A stretch of DNA of 64,000 nt, taken from Stenotrophomonas nitritireducens (GTDB taxonomy: Bacteria > Pseudomonadota > Gammaproteobacteria > Xanthomonadales > Xanthomonadaceae). The notes beneath the pieces are model-generated. The model was given only the letters and a program-made list of their open reading frames with translations. It did not search any database and was not told the origin of the DNA. The DNA lies in the NCBI RefSeq assembly GCF_001700965.1, contig NZ_CP016756.1:3648501-3712500 (forward strand), read 5' to 3'. The position numbers and the translations under genes were made by a program. Below, one piece after another: positions 35,900-45,801 of the stretch; position 1 is the first letter of the stretch; every line of letters starts with the position of its first letter.

Positions 35900-37965
35900 T
35901 ACAGGTCAACCTCGTGCGGCTTCAATGCCACGTAAGGCGTTTCCTTGTCGGTGCGGGTCGGCGAACGACGTGCCGCGGCAATGGTCTTGATCGAATACAC
36001 CAGCACCGCGAACACCACGAACAGGAACAGCGCGGTCAGGCCGGTGTTGATGTAGTTGTTGACCATCACCTGGTGCATCTGGTCGAAGTTCTTCGACGGT
36101 GCCAGCAGCTCCTGGGCGGCAATGGCATCACGGTACTTGTGTGCCTGGGCCAGGAAGCCCACTGCCGGGATGTCGGAGAAGATCTTGATGAAGCCGGCTG
36201 CGGTGGTGCAGATCAGCAGCCAGATGGCCGGAATCAACGGCACCCAGGCGTACTTGTCCTTCTTCATCTTGAACAGCACCACGGTGCACAGCAGCAGCGC
36301 CACGCCGGCCAGCATCTGGTTGGCGATGCCGAACAGCGGCCACAACATGTTGATGCCGCCCAGCGGATCGGTCACGCCCTGGTACAGGAAGTACCCCCAC
36401 AGCGCCACGCAGCCGCCGGTGGCGATGAAGCTTGCCACCCACGAATCGGTGCGGCGCAGGGCCGGCACGAAGTTGCCCAGCAGGTCCTGCAGCATGAAGC
36501 GGCCCGAACGGGTGCCGGCGTCCACCGCGGTCAGAATGAACAGTGCTTCGAACAGGATGGCGAAGTGGTACCAGAAGGCCATCATGCCTTCACCCGGCAG
36601 CACCGCATGCAGGATCTGCGCGATACCCACGGCCAGGGTGGGCGCGCCACCGGCACGCGAGAGGATGGTGGTTTCACCAATCTCCGCGGCGGTTGCGGTC
36701 AGCTGCTCCGGGGTGATGGCAAAGCCCCAGTTGCTGACCACCTGCGCAGCATGCACCACGTCGGTGCCAATGATGGCGGCCGGGCTGTTCATGGCGAAGT
36801 AGATGCCCGGCTCGATGATCGAAGCGGCCACCATGGCCATGATTGCCACAAACGATTCCATCAGCATGCCGCCGTAACCGATGTAGGCGGCATGGCCTTC
36901 ATTGGCCAGCAGTTTGGGCGTGGTGCCCGAGCTGATCAGTGCATGGAAGCCCGAAACTGCACCGCAGGCAATGGTGATGAACAGGAACGGGAACATGCTG
37001 CCCTTCCACACCGGGCCCGTGCCATCGGCAAACTGGGTCAGCGCGGGCATCTTCAGTTCCGGCATCACGATCAGGATGCCGATCGCCAGGCCGACAATCG
37101 TGCCGATCTTGAGGAAGGTGGACAGGTAGTCGCGTGGGGCCAGCAGCAGCCACACCGGCAGCACCGCGGCGACGAAGCCGTAGCCGATCAGCATCCAGGT
37201 GATCTGGATACCGGTGAAGGTGAACATCGGGCCCATCACCGGGTCAGCGGCAACCTTGCCGCCGTACCAGATGGCAGCCAGCAGCAGGATCAGGCCAACG
37301 ACTGAAATCTCGCCGATCTTGCCCGGCCGGATGTAGCGCATGTACACGCCCATCAGGATGGCGATCGGCATGGTCGCGATCACCGTGAACATGCCCCAGG
37401 GACTGCCCTCCAGTGCCTTGACCACGATCATCGCCAGCACCGCGAGGATGATGATCATGATCATGAAGACGCCGAACAGGGCGATGGTGCCGGGCACCTG
37501 GCCCATCTCCTCGCGCACCAGGTCACCCAGCGAGCGGCCGTTGCGACGGGTCGAGATGAACAGGATCATGAAATCCTGCACCGCGCCGGCCAGCACCACG
37601 CCGGCAATCAGCCACAGCGTGCCGGGCAGATAGCCCATCTGGGCAGCAAGCACCGGGCCCACCAGCGGGCCGGCACCAGCAATCGCGGCGAAGTGATGGC
37701 CGAACAGTACGTGCTTGTTGGTGGGCACATAGTCCAGGCCATCGTTGTTGAGCACTGCCGGCGTGGCGCGGGTGGGATCAACCCCCAGCACCTTGTTTGC
37801 GATGAACAGGCCGTAGTAGCGGAAGGCCACCAGATACAGCGATACCGCTGCCACCACGATCCACAGGGCATTGATGTGTTCGCCGCGCCGTAGCGCCACG
37901 ACGCCTAGACAGAATGCGCCGATCAGGGACAGCAGCGCCCATCCGGCTTTTGAAAAACCTTTCAT
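35899..37965 (-). CDS. cstA: carbon starvation protein A (peptide/pyruvate transporter)
   Basis: A 688-residue protein of normal CstA length with about 16-18 membrane helices. Recognisable blocks include LFGHHFAAIAGAGPLVGPVL, LGDLVREEMGQVPGTIALFG, FHALISSGTTPKLLANEGHA and LWPLFGIANQMLAGVALLLC. CstA proteins take up peptides and/or pyruvate during carbon shortage. The partner ybdD overlaps its stop by one base. The roughly 230 bases upstream, shared with the divergent pirin gene, must hold its promoter; no clear Crp/Clp-type palindrome was seen. Confidence 0.95.
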   Translation of the reverse strand: MKGFSKAGWALLSLIGAFCLGVVALRRGEHINALWIVVAAVSLYLVAFRYYGLFIANKVLGVDPTRATPAVLNNDGLDYVPTNKHVLFGHHFAAIAGAGPLVGPVLAAQMGYLPGTLWLIAGVVLAGAVQDFMILFISTRRNGRSLGDLVREEMGQVPGTIALFGVFMIMIIILAVLAMIVVKALEGSPWGMFTVIATMPIAILMGVYMRYIRPGKIGEISVVGLILLLAAIWYGGKVAADPVMGPMFTFTGIQITWMLIGYGFVAAVLPVWLLLAPRDYLSTFLKIGTIVGLAIGILIVMPELKMPALTQFADGTGPVWKGSMFPFLFITIACGAVSGFHALISSGTTPKLLANEGHAAYIGYGGMLMESFVAIMAMVAASIIEPGIYFAMNSPAAIIGTDVVHAAQVVSNWGFAITPEQLTATAAEIGETTILSRAGGAPTLAVGIAQILHAVLPGEGMMAFWYHFAILFEALFILTAVDAGTRSGRFMLQDLLGNFVPALRRTDSWVASFIATGGCVALWGYFLYQGVTDPLGGINMLWPLFGIANQMLAGVALLLCTVVLFKMKKDKYAWVPLIPAIWLLICTTAAGFIKIFSDIPAVGFLAQAHKYRDAIAAQELLAPSKNFDQMHQVMVNNYINTGLTALFLFVVFAVLVYSIKTIAAARRSPTRTDKETPYVALKPHEVDL

Positions 37966-38197
37966 CGAGTTGCCTCGCAGGGGAATATGCCCAAGGTTCT
38001 ACCCATGCTGGTCGGGGGTCAATGTGCATGGCGGCTGAAGCGGATGCGACTTTGGTCTTAGGGCGATGTCTTATCGAACATGACTGCGGGGGTGTATTGG
38101 CTTTAAGTGGCAGGCTGGAACAAATGGTTGCAGTGATGACGATTGGTTTGGGTACTGGCGGCAGTCATTGTCTGCTGCATGTTCAAGGAGATTCCTC

Positions 38198-39049
38198 ATG
38201 AGTAACCAGGATTCCGCCCGGGTGGTTCGCAGCATCCGTGGCATGCCTACTTCCGATGGTGCGGGGGTGCGGTTGACCCGTGTCATCGGCACGCCATCAT
38301 TGCCGGAGCTTGATCCGTTCCTGATGCTGGACGAGTTCGGCACCGACAGGGCAGAGGACTACATCGCCGGCTTCCCCGAACATCCGCACCGTGGCTTCGA
38401 GACGGTGACCTATATGCTCGATGGCCGTATGCGACACAAGGACAACCACGGCAACGAGGGATTGCTGACGCCTGGCAGCGTTCAATGGATGACAGCCGGG
38501 CGAGGGCTTGTGCACTCGGAGATGCCCGAGCAGGAATCAGGCCGCATGCGTGGCTTCCAGCTGTGGGTGAACCTGCCGGCGCGCGACAAGATGACCGATC
38601 CGCGCTACCAGGAGTTCGCTGCCGAACGCATTCCGCAGCTGGCAGCGGCCGAGGGTGTCAGCGTGAAGGTGATCGCCGGTACGGTGGATTCGGTCAGCGG
38701 GCCGATCCAGCAGCCGGCTACCGAGCCGTTGTATCTGGATGTAAGCCTGAGCCCGGGCAGCGCCTGGACCTGCCCGCTGCCGGCCGGGCACAACGCGTTC
38801 GCCTATGTCTTCGAAGGCGATGCATCGCTGGGTGAAGGTGAGGATGCGCGTGCGGTGGAACTGCAGCAGCTGGCCGTGCTGGGTGGTGGCAGCAGATTGC
38901 AGATGCGCGCCGGTGCGCAGGGCGCACGATTGATTGTGGTGGCGGGGCGTCCGTTACGCGAGCCAATAGCGCGGCATGGGCCGTTCGTGATGAACACCCG
39001 CGAGGAGTTGATGCAGGCCTTCGTTGATTACCAGGAAGGCCGCTTCTGA
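38198..39049 (+). CDS. pirin family protein (first copy)
   Basis: The product has 283 residues. The ATG at 38198 follows AAGGAG by seven bases. This two-cupin protein carries the pirin metal site in the N-terminal cupin: FPEHPHRGFETVTYML (His pair) and GRGLVHSEMPEQ. Bacterial pirins act as quercetinases or as redox/metabolic regulators such as of pyruvate dehydrogenase. It is divergent from cstA. The function within this class is not resolved by sequence. A second pirin of a different subgroup lies about 1.7 kb further on. Confidence 0.92.
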   Translation: MSNQDSARVVRSIRGMPTSDGAGVRLTRVIGTPSLPELDPFLMLDEFGTDRAEDYIAGFPEHPHRGFETVTYMLDGRMRHKDNHGNEGLLTPGSVQWMTAGRGLVHSEMPEQESGRMRGFQLWVNLPARDKMTDPRYQEFAAERIPQLAAAEGVSVKVIAGTVDSVSGPIQQPATEPLYLDVSLSPGSAWTCPLPAGHNAFAYVFEGDASLGEGEDARAVELQQLAVLGGGSRLQMRAGAQGARLIVVAGRPLREPIARHGPFVMNTREELMQAFVDYQEGRF

Positions 39050-39056
39050 GCGATGA

Positions 39057-39086
39057 CCGGTCCCGCGCGTTCTGCGCCGGGACCGG
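39057..39086. terminator. hairpin in convergent gap after pirin gene
   Basis: CCGGTCCCG pairs with CGGGACCGG around a GC-rich loop. There is no T tract, so it may slow rather than end transcription. It sits between two convergent genes. Confidence 0.45.
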
Positions 39087-39099
39087 CATCAATACCGGC

Positions 39100-39561
39100 T
39101 CAGTTGCTACCGGCCAGCGCGGATGGATTGAGGTTCAAGGTCTGCGTCAGGTTCTGCAGCGTGCCCAGCTCGGTGGTGTCGGCCGCGTCGATCCAGATCT
39201 GCGCGTAGCGGTTCTTGTCCAGCTTGACCACGCTGATGCGGCGCGATTCCAGCCCGGGGACATCGCGGCCACCCATGTCGAGTTTGTACCAGTACATCGC
39301 TTCGCCGCCGAACTCGCCTTTCTCAGCGCGCAGCGGGCGGTTCAGGGCCAGGCCGGGATCGCGCCCGCTCAGCATCATGTTCAATACCGTGCGGCCATCT
39401 TCGGTGGTGGCCTTGCAGACGATGAAATCACTTTGCGTCTGTTGATCCCAGTGCAGCCCGCTATTGGCGGGCAACGACGGGCATTGCACGGCCTGCTGGG
39501 CGAACGCGTTGGCGCAGGCGCCTAGCGCGAGTACGGCAGAAAAAAAACGGACAGTCTTCAC
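39100..39561 (-). CDS. exported hypothetical protein
   Basis: The product has 153 residues from a GTG at 39561, chosen because GGGGGAA lies six bases upstream. The ATG at 39576 lacks a ribosome site. The signal peptide VKTVRFFSAVLALGACANAF ends near AQQA. The mature part has two Cys (CPSLP, FIVCK) that could form a disulphide, and ends LTQTLNLNPSALAGSN. I do not recognise the family. It is probably a periplasmic protein of unknown role, convergent to pirin and not in an operon with aqpZ. Confidence 0.7.
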   Translation of the reverse strand: MKTVRFFSAVLALGACANAFAQQAVQCPSLPANSGLHWDQQTQSDFIVCKATTEDGRTVLNMMLSGRDPGLALNRPLRAEKGEFGGEAMYWYKLDMGGRDVPGLESRRISVVKLDKNRYAQIWIDAADTTELGTLQNLTQTLNLNPSALAGSN

Positions 39562-39749
39562 TTCGCATTCCCCCATGGAACATCGGCCAACGGCGCGACG
39601 AAGTCGTGTGGATGGTTCTGAAGTCACGGCACGGCATGGCTGGTGGGTGGTATCCGTCCCCCTCTGTACGTGCATCCCCATGCGCGCCAGCCAAGTGGCG
39701 ACGGTATTACAAAATCCCCATCACTTGCAAAATGTCTTTGCGTTCAACG

Positions 39750-39776
39750 GAAACGGCCCCGCATGGGGGCCGTTTC
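39750..39776. terminator. hairpin downstream of aqpZ
   Basis: GAAACGGCCCC, loop GCATG, GGGGCCGTTTC, a perfect 11-bp stem. T residues on the plus-strand side are interrupted, so the efficiency for the minus-strand aqpZ message is uncertain. Confidence 0.6.
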
Positions 39777-39809
39777 GTTTATTGATAACAGTTGAAACCA
39801 ATGGCTGGC

Positions 39810-40529
39810 TTACTTGTCGCTGCCGATCCACTTATAGGCCAGGCCGCCGATGGCCGCGCCCAGGATGGGTGCCACCCAGAACAGCCACAGCTGGCTGAGC
39901 GCACCGGCGCCGGCAAACAGGGCGACCGCCGTGGAGCGGGCCGGGTTCACCGAGGTGTTGGTGACCGGGATGCTGATCAGGTGGATCAGGGTCAGGGCCA
40001 GGCCAATGGCGATCGGCGCGAAACCGGCCGGGGCGCGGCCATGGGTAGCCCCCATGATCACGACCAGGAACACGGCGGTCAGCACCACTTCGCACAGGAA
40101 GGCCGCCGCCACGGTATAGCCGCCCGGCGACAGTGCGCCGTAGCCATTGCTGGCGAAGGCGCCGGGCGAACTGCCATCAATCAGGAAGCTGGCATTGCCT
40201 TGGGCGATCTGCAGCAGGATGAAGGCAGCAACGATACCGCCCAGCACCTGGGCCACGATGTAGGGCAGCAGGTCCTTGGCCGGGAAGCGGCCGCCGGCCC
40301 ACAGGCCGATGCTCACGGCTGGGTTGAAGTGGGCACCGGAGATGTGGCCGAACGCATAGGCGCCGGTCAGTACGGTCAGGCCGAAGGCAAGCGCAACACC
40401 GACAAAGCCAATACCCAGCGGATTACCGTCACCGCCGAATTTCGCAGCCAATACCGCGCTGCCACAACCTCCCAATACCAGCCAGAAGGTACCGAGAAAC
40501 TCGGCAGCCAGACGCTTTCCCATGCTCAT
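39810..40529 (-). CDS. aqpZ: aquaporin Z water channel
   Basis: The product has 239 residues. Of the closely spaced ATG codons, the one at 40529 ([18 protein letters not shown]) has the best spacing to AAGGGA. It has six membrane helices and both aquaporin half-helix motifs, [10 protein letters not shown] and NTSVNPARS. The [19 protein letters not shown] start and the Arg after the second NPA are those of the water-selective AqpZ branch. It allows osmotic water flow across the inner membrane. Confidence 0.95.
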   Translation of the reverse strand: MSMGKRLAAEFLGTFWLVLGGCGSAVLAAKFGGDGNPLGIGFVGVALAFGLTVLTGAYAFGHISGAHFNPAVSIGLWAGGRFPAKDLLPYIVAQVLGGIVAAFILLQIAQGNASFLIDGSSPGAFASNGYGALSPGGYTVAAAFLCEVVLTAVFLVVIMGATHGRAPAGFAPIAIGLALTLIHLISIPVTNTSVNPARSTAVALFAGAGALSQLWLFWVAPILGAAIGGLAYKWIGSDK

Positions 40530-40730
40530 GATCATGTTCCCTTTGATATTCCCCGGTTCGGGTGTGGGGAAAATAACGGAGAAGAGGGGAGGATGAGTAG
40601 CGAAATCGTTAACTGTTTCTCGCTATTGCCTGTAGGTAATTAGGGCTATGCGTGACTTGCGGGTTGCCGGCGACAGCGGCGCAGGGTCGCGTCGCCGGGT
40701 TCCGCCCCTGCAAGGGTTTGCCGAAGGCAC

Positions 40731-41591
40731 TCAGCCCGGCAGCGGGATGAACTCCTTGTCGTCGCCCGGGATGCTGCCGAAACGGCCTTCACGCCAGTCG
40801 TCCTTGGCCTGCTCGATGCGCTCCTTGGAGCTGGAGACGAAGTTCCACCACAGGTGGCGCGGGCCATCCAGCGGCTCGCCGCCCATCAGCATCGCTTTGA
40901 CCGGAGTTTTGGCGCGCAGGCGGCCGCGCGCGCCGGGTTCGGGGATGACCAGGTGCTGGCTGGGAACGTCGGTCCCGTCCAACTGCGCGTCGCCTTCCAG
41001 GATGTAGAGCGCGCGCTCCACGTGCGAGGTGTCCAGGTCGATCTCGGCGCCGGGTTCCAGGTCGATGGCGACGTTCAAGGTGTCGGCGAACACCTTCACC
41101 GGCGATTCCTCGCCATAGGCGCGGCCGGCGATCACCCGCAGCCAGGCGCCGTCACGGTGTTGCTGCGGCAACTGGTCGGCGCCGAAATGGAAGAAGGCCG
41201 GATCGGTTTCCTCGTGGCTCTTGGGCAGGGCAACCCAGGTCTGCATGCCATGCACGGCCTGCTCATGCTCACGCACGGCGGCGGGGGTGCGTTCGGAGTG
41301 CGCAATGCCACGGCCGGCGGTCATCCAGTTGACGTCGCCCGGGCGGATGACCTGTTCCGATCCCAGGGTGTCGCGGTGCCCGATCTGGCCGGCCCACAGG
41401 AAGGTGACCGTAGCCAGGCCGATGTGCGGATGTGGGCGTACATCAATGCCCTGGCCGGGGCTGAAGATGGCCGGGCCCATATGGTCCACGAACACGAACG
41501 AACCAACGCTGCGCGCCTGCAGCGTAGGCACCGCACGACGGACCTGAAAGCCGCCAAGGTCGTGGACGCGCGGGCTGATGATGGTGGTCAT
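40731..41591 (-). CDS. pirin family protein (second copy)
   Basis: The product has 286 residues from the ATG at 41591; the extra 15 codons upstream are not conserved-looking. The cupin metal motifs are [14 protein letters not shown] and [31 protein letters not shown] near the C-terminus is a very common pirin block. It differs from the first pirin in this window and belongs to the YhhW/YhaK-like larger group. It may act as a quercetinase or stress-related protein. It is divergent to gpmA. Confidence 0.93.
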   Translation of the reverse strand: MTTIISPRVHDLGGFQVRRAVPTLQARSVGSFVFVDHMGPAIFSPGQGIDVRPHPHIGLATVTFLWAGQIGHRDTLGSEQVIRPGDVNWMTAGRGIAHSERTPAAVREHEQAVHGMQTWVALPKSHEETDPAFFHFGADQLPQQHRDGAWLRVIAGRAYGEESPVKVFADTLNVAIDLEPGAEIDLDTSHVERALYILEGDAQLDGTDVPSQHLVIPEPGARGRLRAKTPVKAMLMGGEPLDGPRHLWWNFVSSSKERIEQAKDDWREGRFGSIPGDDKEFIPLPG

Positions 41592-41875
41592 GGCGGGCTG
41601 GCTCCGGATTGCTTGAATGTGCGCGCAGGATGGCATGGCAGAAGCGAAGAGGGAGTCGTCGTGCGGGGAATGGATTGTTGTTTGGGTGGGTTGATGGGGC
41701 TGGGGAGGGGGGAGCTCCTGCTATTGCGCATCCACCAAAACAACCGGACAAGCAGAGAAAACCAGTCTCCCCTGCAACTACACGGCTGCCCTACCCAAGC
41801 CCCCAAACAAGGACCGGAGAGCAACGTGAAGGGCTACAATCGCCATCTTCCTTCCCCATCCCGGAGACCTCCGCA

Positions 41876-42625
41876 GTGACCCGCAAACTCGTGCTGTTGC
41901 GCCATGGCCAGAGCCAGTGGAACCTCGACAACCGCTTCACCGGCTGGGTGGACGTGGACCTCACCGAGCAGGGCCGCCAGGAGGCTGCTACCGCTGGCCG
42001 GCTGATGAAGGAAGAAGGCCTGCAGTTCGATGTGGCCCACACCTCGGTGCTCAAGCGCGCCATCCACACCCTGCAGGGTGCCTTGGCCGAGCTGGGCCAG
42101 GATTGGCTGCCGGTCAACAAGTCCTGGCGCCTGAACGAGCGTCACTACGGCGGCCTGCAGGGCCTGGACAAGGCCGAGACCGCCGCCAAGCACGGCGAGG
42201 AGCAGGTCAAGGTGTGGCGTCGTTCCTACGACATCCCGCCGCCGCCGATGGACCTGGCCGATCCGGGCCACCCGATCCACGACCGCCGCTACGCCGGCCT
42301 GGACCGCAATGCGCTGCCGGCCACCGAATCCCTGGCGACCACGCTGGAGCGTGTGCTGCCGTACTGGCATGACGCCATCGCCCCGCAGTTGAAGGACGGC
42401 AAGACCGTGCTGGTCACCGCCCACGGCAACTCGCTGCGCGCGCTGTACAAATACCTCAACAACGTGAGCAAGGAGCAGATCCTTGAGCTCAACATCCCGA
42501 CCGGCATTCCGTTGCTGTTTGAATTGAACGACGACCTCACCGTCAAGTCGTTCCGCTACCTGGGCGATCCGGAAGCGGCCAAGAAGGCCGCCGAGGCCGT
42601 GGCCAACCAGGGCAAGGCCAAGTAA
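41876..42625 (+). CDS. gpmA: 2,3-bisphosphoglycerate-dependent phosphoglycerate mutase
   Basis: The product has 249 residues from a GTG at 41876, which gives the exact family start [20 protein letters not shown]; the upstream open frame is not coding. Motifs are the RHGQSQWN phosphohistidine loop (His10), [20 protein letters not shown], and [14 protein letters not shown] with the second catalytic His. It interconverts 3- and 2-phosphoglycerate in glycolysis and gluconeogenesis. The length is normal. A terminator follows at 42678. Confidence 0.96.
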   Translation: MTRKLVLLRHGQSQWNLDNRFTGWVDVDLTEQGRQEAATAGRLMKEEGLQFDVAHTSVLKRAIHTLQGALAELGQDWLPVNKSWRLNERHYGGLQGLDKAETAAKHGEEQVKVWRRSYDIPPPPMDLADPGHPIHDRRYAGLDRNALPATESLATTLERVLPYWHDAIAPQLKDGKTVLVTAHGNSLRALYKYLNNVSKEQILELNIPTGIPLLFELNDDLTVKSFRYLGDPEAAKKAAEAVANQGKAK

Positions 42626-42677
42626 GCGACCCGCTGAAAGCAGCGTCGCTGTTGCCTGCTTAGGCAGTGAATCACCC

Positions 42678-42712
42678 AAAGACCGATGTCAGCTTGCTGG
42701 CATCGGTCTTTG
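42678..42712 (+). terminator. intrinsic terminator of gpmA
   Basis: AAAGACCGATGTCAG pairs with CTGGCATCGGTCTTT around CTTG, a 15-bp stem with one G-U pair, followed by TGCGTTTG. Confidence 0.8.
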
Positions 42713-42716
42713 CGTT

Positions 42717-43194
42717 TGTGTGGAAGTGGCGTCAGCCGCGAAGCTGGCATTGCTGAGCTTGCAAGCGTCGACTGCACCTGATGGCGTCTCTGCTTCGCGG
42801 CTTACGCCGCTCCCACAAATTCAGTTCCGCAGCTCCGTAGCCCGGGTAAGCGCAGCGCACCCGGGGCTGTGCATTGAAAGGTCAGCGCCGGAACCGGCGT
42901 TATTGTTGTAGGAGCGGCGTAAGCCGCGAAGCTGGCATTGCTGAGCTCGCAAGCGTCGACTGCATCTGACGATGTCTCTGCTTCGCGGCTTACGCCGCTC
43001 CCACAAAACTCAATTCCACTGCTCCTTAGCCCGAGCAAGCGCAGCGTACCCGGGGCTGTGCATTGAAAGGTCAGCGCCGGAACCGGCGTTATTGTTGTAG
43101 GAGCGGCGTAAGCCGCGAAGCTGACACTGCGGAGGTCGCAAGCGACAGATGGCGTCTGACGATGTCTGTGCTTCGCGGCTAACGCCGCTCCTAC
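42717..43194. repeat. triplicated 189-base unit of head-to-head REP hairpins
   Basis: Three units start near 42717, 42908 and 43097; the last two are 189 bases apart. Each begins with G(T/A)GGAGCGGCGTAAGCCGCGAAGC (degenerate in the first) and closes with the inverse GCTTCGCGGC..CGCTCC(C/T)AC. A shared spacer containing CCGGGGCTGTGCATTGAAAG separates units one to three. No gene lies in this roughly 600-base space. Confidence 0.8.
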
Positions 43195-43224
43195 AAACTC
43201 AGCTCCGCAGCTCGGGCTGTACCC

Positions 43225-43619
43225 TCAACGTTGGCACTGGGTGGGGCTGGCATCACAACGTGCGTTGTCACGCAGGGCAAGATCCTTGCCGATGTTGTAG
43301 CCGCCATACAGCAGTGCTGTCAGCAGCAAGGCCAGACCAACCATCAGGTTCTCGGTGCGGGTGCCAGCAGGCTTGGTGCCACGGTGATGGTATGTGGGTT
43401 GCTGACAAGTTGGATGAGCAGCAGATCCACCGCCGCAACCTCCAGCGCCGCCGCAACCGCCATCCGCGACTCAAGCGAGGCACTGCCCTCGGCTTCCAGC
43501 CGTTGCACGGTGCGCGCGCTCAAACCGCAGAGGCTGGCCAGGTGCTCCTGCGACCAGCCGCGGGCCTCCCTCAGCTGTTTGATCCGCTGTCCGTCGATCT
43601 TCATTGTTCCATCTTCCAT
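43225..43619 (-). CDS. helix-turn-helix (XRE-type) membrane protein, probably frameshifted
   Basis: The continuous frame (43619 down to 43344) gives 91 residues: an XRE-type helix-turn-helix with IKQLREARGWSQEHLASLCG and LSARTVQRLEAEGSASLESR, then an unlikely tail ending PAPRT. In the next frame the DNA encodes GTKPAGTRTENLMVGLALLL, TALLYGGYNIGKDLALRDNA and RCDASPTQCQR before a TGA at 43225. That is a plausible membrane helix and C-terminus. A missing base near 43360-43375 would join them into one protein of about 130 residues: a cytoplasmic DNA-binding head with a membrane anchor. The coordinates cover the joined form. Confidence 0.7.
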
Positions 43620-43852
43620 GGCGCGTTCCTGACGATGTTAGCCGAGCGCGCAGGCTGCCGGATGCGCGCGGTCGACAACACGACAGCAAGCCGACAGCAG
43701 CGTGTCGGCTCAATTGAATCAATGGCTTGCAACTTTTCCTGGCGGTAGTCGCGCGGTGTCGCAGCGCGCATTTCAATGGCTGTAGCGGTCTTTTGGGGAA
43801 GGCATGTGCCATGCCATCATCGGCCACTGATCACGATGACTGGAGTGTCTGC

Positions 43853-44788
43853 TTGAGCAAATGGATGATGTCGGTAGTGGCAATGGTGGCGCTGAGCGCC
43901 TGTAGTGGTGATCCCGAAGCTGCACCCAACGCCACACCTGAAGCGGCCGCTGCGAAGCCCGCAGCAGCAAGCACTCAGCGCGGCGAAGGGGCGGCCTACG
44001 AAGTGCTGGGCAGTCAAGTCTGGGACGTGCCCGACCCGGTCAGTGGCCGTGGCTACCAGGTATTCGTGGCCTTGCCTGCCGGCTATGCGGACAACGCCGA
44101 CAAGCGCTACCCGGTGCTGTACGTCACCGATGCCGACTATGCGTTTCCATTGGTCTGGCAGATGGCGCGGCGCCTGAATGTCGAAGGCCGCAAGATCAAC
44201 GACTTCATCCTGGTTGGCCTGTCCTACGCGAAGGGCGAGGGTGGAATGCAGAGTCGCCGGCGCGACTACACGCCCACCGCCAATGGCCCAAGCGGTTCGC
44301 CAGCCGATGCCGTGCACGGTGGCGCCGGCGCCTACATCACCTATCTGCAAACCCAGGCGCTGCCCTTCGTGGCCAAGCGTTACCGCACGGACGAAAACCG
44401 GCGCATGTTCCTGGGGCATTCCTATGGCGCCCTGCTTGGCACGCAGGTGCTGCTGGAGCGGCCGCAGCTGTTCAATGGCTACATCCTCGGCAGCCCGTCG
44501 TACTGGTTCGACAAGCACGAGATGGAGCGGCGGCTGGCCCAGGCTGGCAAGGCGCCCGAGCTGCCGGTACGGGCCTACATGTACGTGGGCGAGTACGAAT
44601 CGGTGCAGCATGGCGGCGACGCCGACATGGTGGTCGATGCGCAGCGCATGATCGGTCTGCTGGGCGCCCGTGGTGGCAAGGCACTGGAGCTGAAACTGGA
44701 CGTGCTCAATGACGAGGACCATCTCAGCGTTGCCCCGCGTGGCTTCATGCATGGGCTGAAGTACCTGCTGGCTGCGCCGCAGGGCTGA
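43853..44788 (+). CDS. alpha/beta hydrolase lipoprotein (esterase family, Fes/IroE-like)
   Basis: The product has 311 residues. The start is a TTG at 43853, seven bases after GGAG, giving a short lipoprotein signal (SKWMMSVVAMVALSACSG) with the lipobox Cys. A low-complexity Ala-rich linker precedes the esterase-D-like domain (PF00756 type). The nucleophile motif is GHSYGALLG. An acid lies around YVGEYESV, and the late His is in NDEDHLSVAPRGFMHG. It would hydrolyse esters, perhaps siderophore esters, from the periplasmic face of a membrane. The substrate is unknown. Confidence 0.85.
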   Translation: MSKWMMSVVAMVALSACSGDPEAAPNATPEAAAAKPAAASTQRGEGAAYEVLGSQVWDVPDPVSGRGYQVFVALPAGYADNADKRYPVLYVTDADYAFPLVWQMARRLNVEGRKINDFILVGLSYAKGEGGMQSRRRDYTPTANGPSGSPADAVHGGAGAYITYLQTQALPFVAKRYRTDENRRMFLGHSYGALLGTQVLLERPQLFNGYILGSPSYWFDKHEMERRLAQAGKAPELPVRAYMYVGEYESVQHGGDADMVVDAQRMIGLLGARGGKALELKLDVLNDEDHLSVAPRGFMHGLKYLLAAPQG

Positions 44789-44914
44789 GCCACGCCTGGT
44801 ACAGGGCCGGGCGCTGATAGCGTCCGGCCGGGGTACGCGGCAGCACGACCAACGGCAGGTGCGCTGGCGCGCGATGTGTCTAGACTTTGGTCAACGCCTT
44901 GCCTGCGCCAAGAC

Positions 44915-45727
44915 ATGCCCTTGCCGCCAACCAGATATCGCAGCGACACAACACAGGCGTCCGTCCGGCGCCGGGTGTTCGAGGGTGAGCGCCTGGCCGT
45001 TCGGGTAAGTTGGTACGCGCCTGACGAGCATATGCAACGGCATGCGCATGACTGCCATCAGCTTTCATTGCTCCTGCTGGGCACCTTGCAGGAGCAGACC
45101 TCGCGCGGCGAGGAGCGCCTCGCCGTGCCGGCATTGGGGGTGAAGCAGGCCGGGGTGATGCATGCCAATGACTATGGTCCGGCCGGTGCATTGATGCTGG
45201 GTATCGATCTACCGGCCACGTTCGACCTGCAGGAGAAACTCGGCATAGGCCAGGCGTGGCAATGGCGTGGCGGTGACCTGCAGCCGGCGCTGCAAAGTGG
45301 GCGAAGCCTGCTGTCGGCCTTGTTTGCCGGCGAGCTGAGCCATAGCGATATCGACAGCCGGCTGTGGGAGCTGCTGGCCAGCATGGCCGCCACCGGCGAG
45401 CGCCCGGCTGGCGCGCCGCCGCGGTGGCTTGCAAGCAGTTGCCTACGCCTGCAGGAGCAGACGCTGCCCTTGGCCGAGCTGGCCAGCGAGGTCGGTGTGC
45501 ATCCGGTGTACTTCGCCCGCGCGTTCGCGCGCTGGATGGGTTGCGCACCGTCGGTGTTCCGTGCGCGCGCGCAGTTGCAGCGCGCCTTGCCTTTGTTGGC
45601 CAAGGGCCACGCGCTGGCCGATGTGGCACAGCGCGCCGGCTTTGCCGATCAATCCCATCTCAGCCGCATCGCGCGGGCGCATAGCGGCTTGACCCCGGCC
45701 CGGTTGCGCGCGCTGCTGCGGGCATGA
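44915..45727 (+). CDS. AraC family transcriptional regulator
   Basis: The product has 270 residues from the ATG at 44915 (MPLPPTRYR). The N-terminal region is cupin-like with HAHDCHQLSLLLLGTLQEQT. The C-terminal AraC DNA-binding domain has two helix-turn-helix units: LPLAELASEVGVHPVYFARA and LADVAQRAGFADQSHLSRIA, followed by LTPARLRALL. It ends 75 bases before the start of the serine hydrolase gene on the same strand and may control it. Confidence 0.9.
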   Translation: MPLPPTRYRSDTTQASVRRRVFEGERLAVRVSWYAPDEHMQRHAHDCHQLSLLLLGTLQEQTSRGEERLAVPALGVKQAGVMHANDYGPAGALMLGIDLPATFDLQEKLGIGQAWQWRGGDLQPALQSGRSLLSALFAGELSHSDIDSRLWELLASMAATGERPAGAPPRWLASSCLRLQEQTLPLAELASEVGVHPVYFARAFARWMGCAPSVFRARAQLQRALPLLAKGHALADVAQRAGFADQSHLSRIARAHSGLTPARLRALLRA

Positions 45728-45801
45728 GCAGGTTCAATCCGTTCAAGATTTGCCGGGCAGCGAGCAGGCATCGTGCTTGCGGTCAGTCACGGAGTCAGCC
45801 C

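Noticed and set aside
42717..43194. Possible CRISPR array
   Set aside because: The repeats are palindromic REP units and the spacers between them are themselves repeated, unlike CRISPR spacers; no cas genes are present.
43231..43632. 133-residue plus-strand frame over the HTH gene
   Set aside because: The minus strand encodes a clear helix-turn-helix; the plus-strand frame is Ser/Ala/Cys-rich without features.
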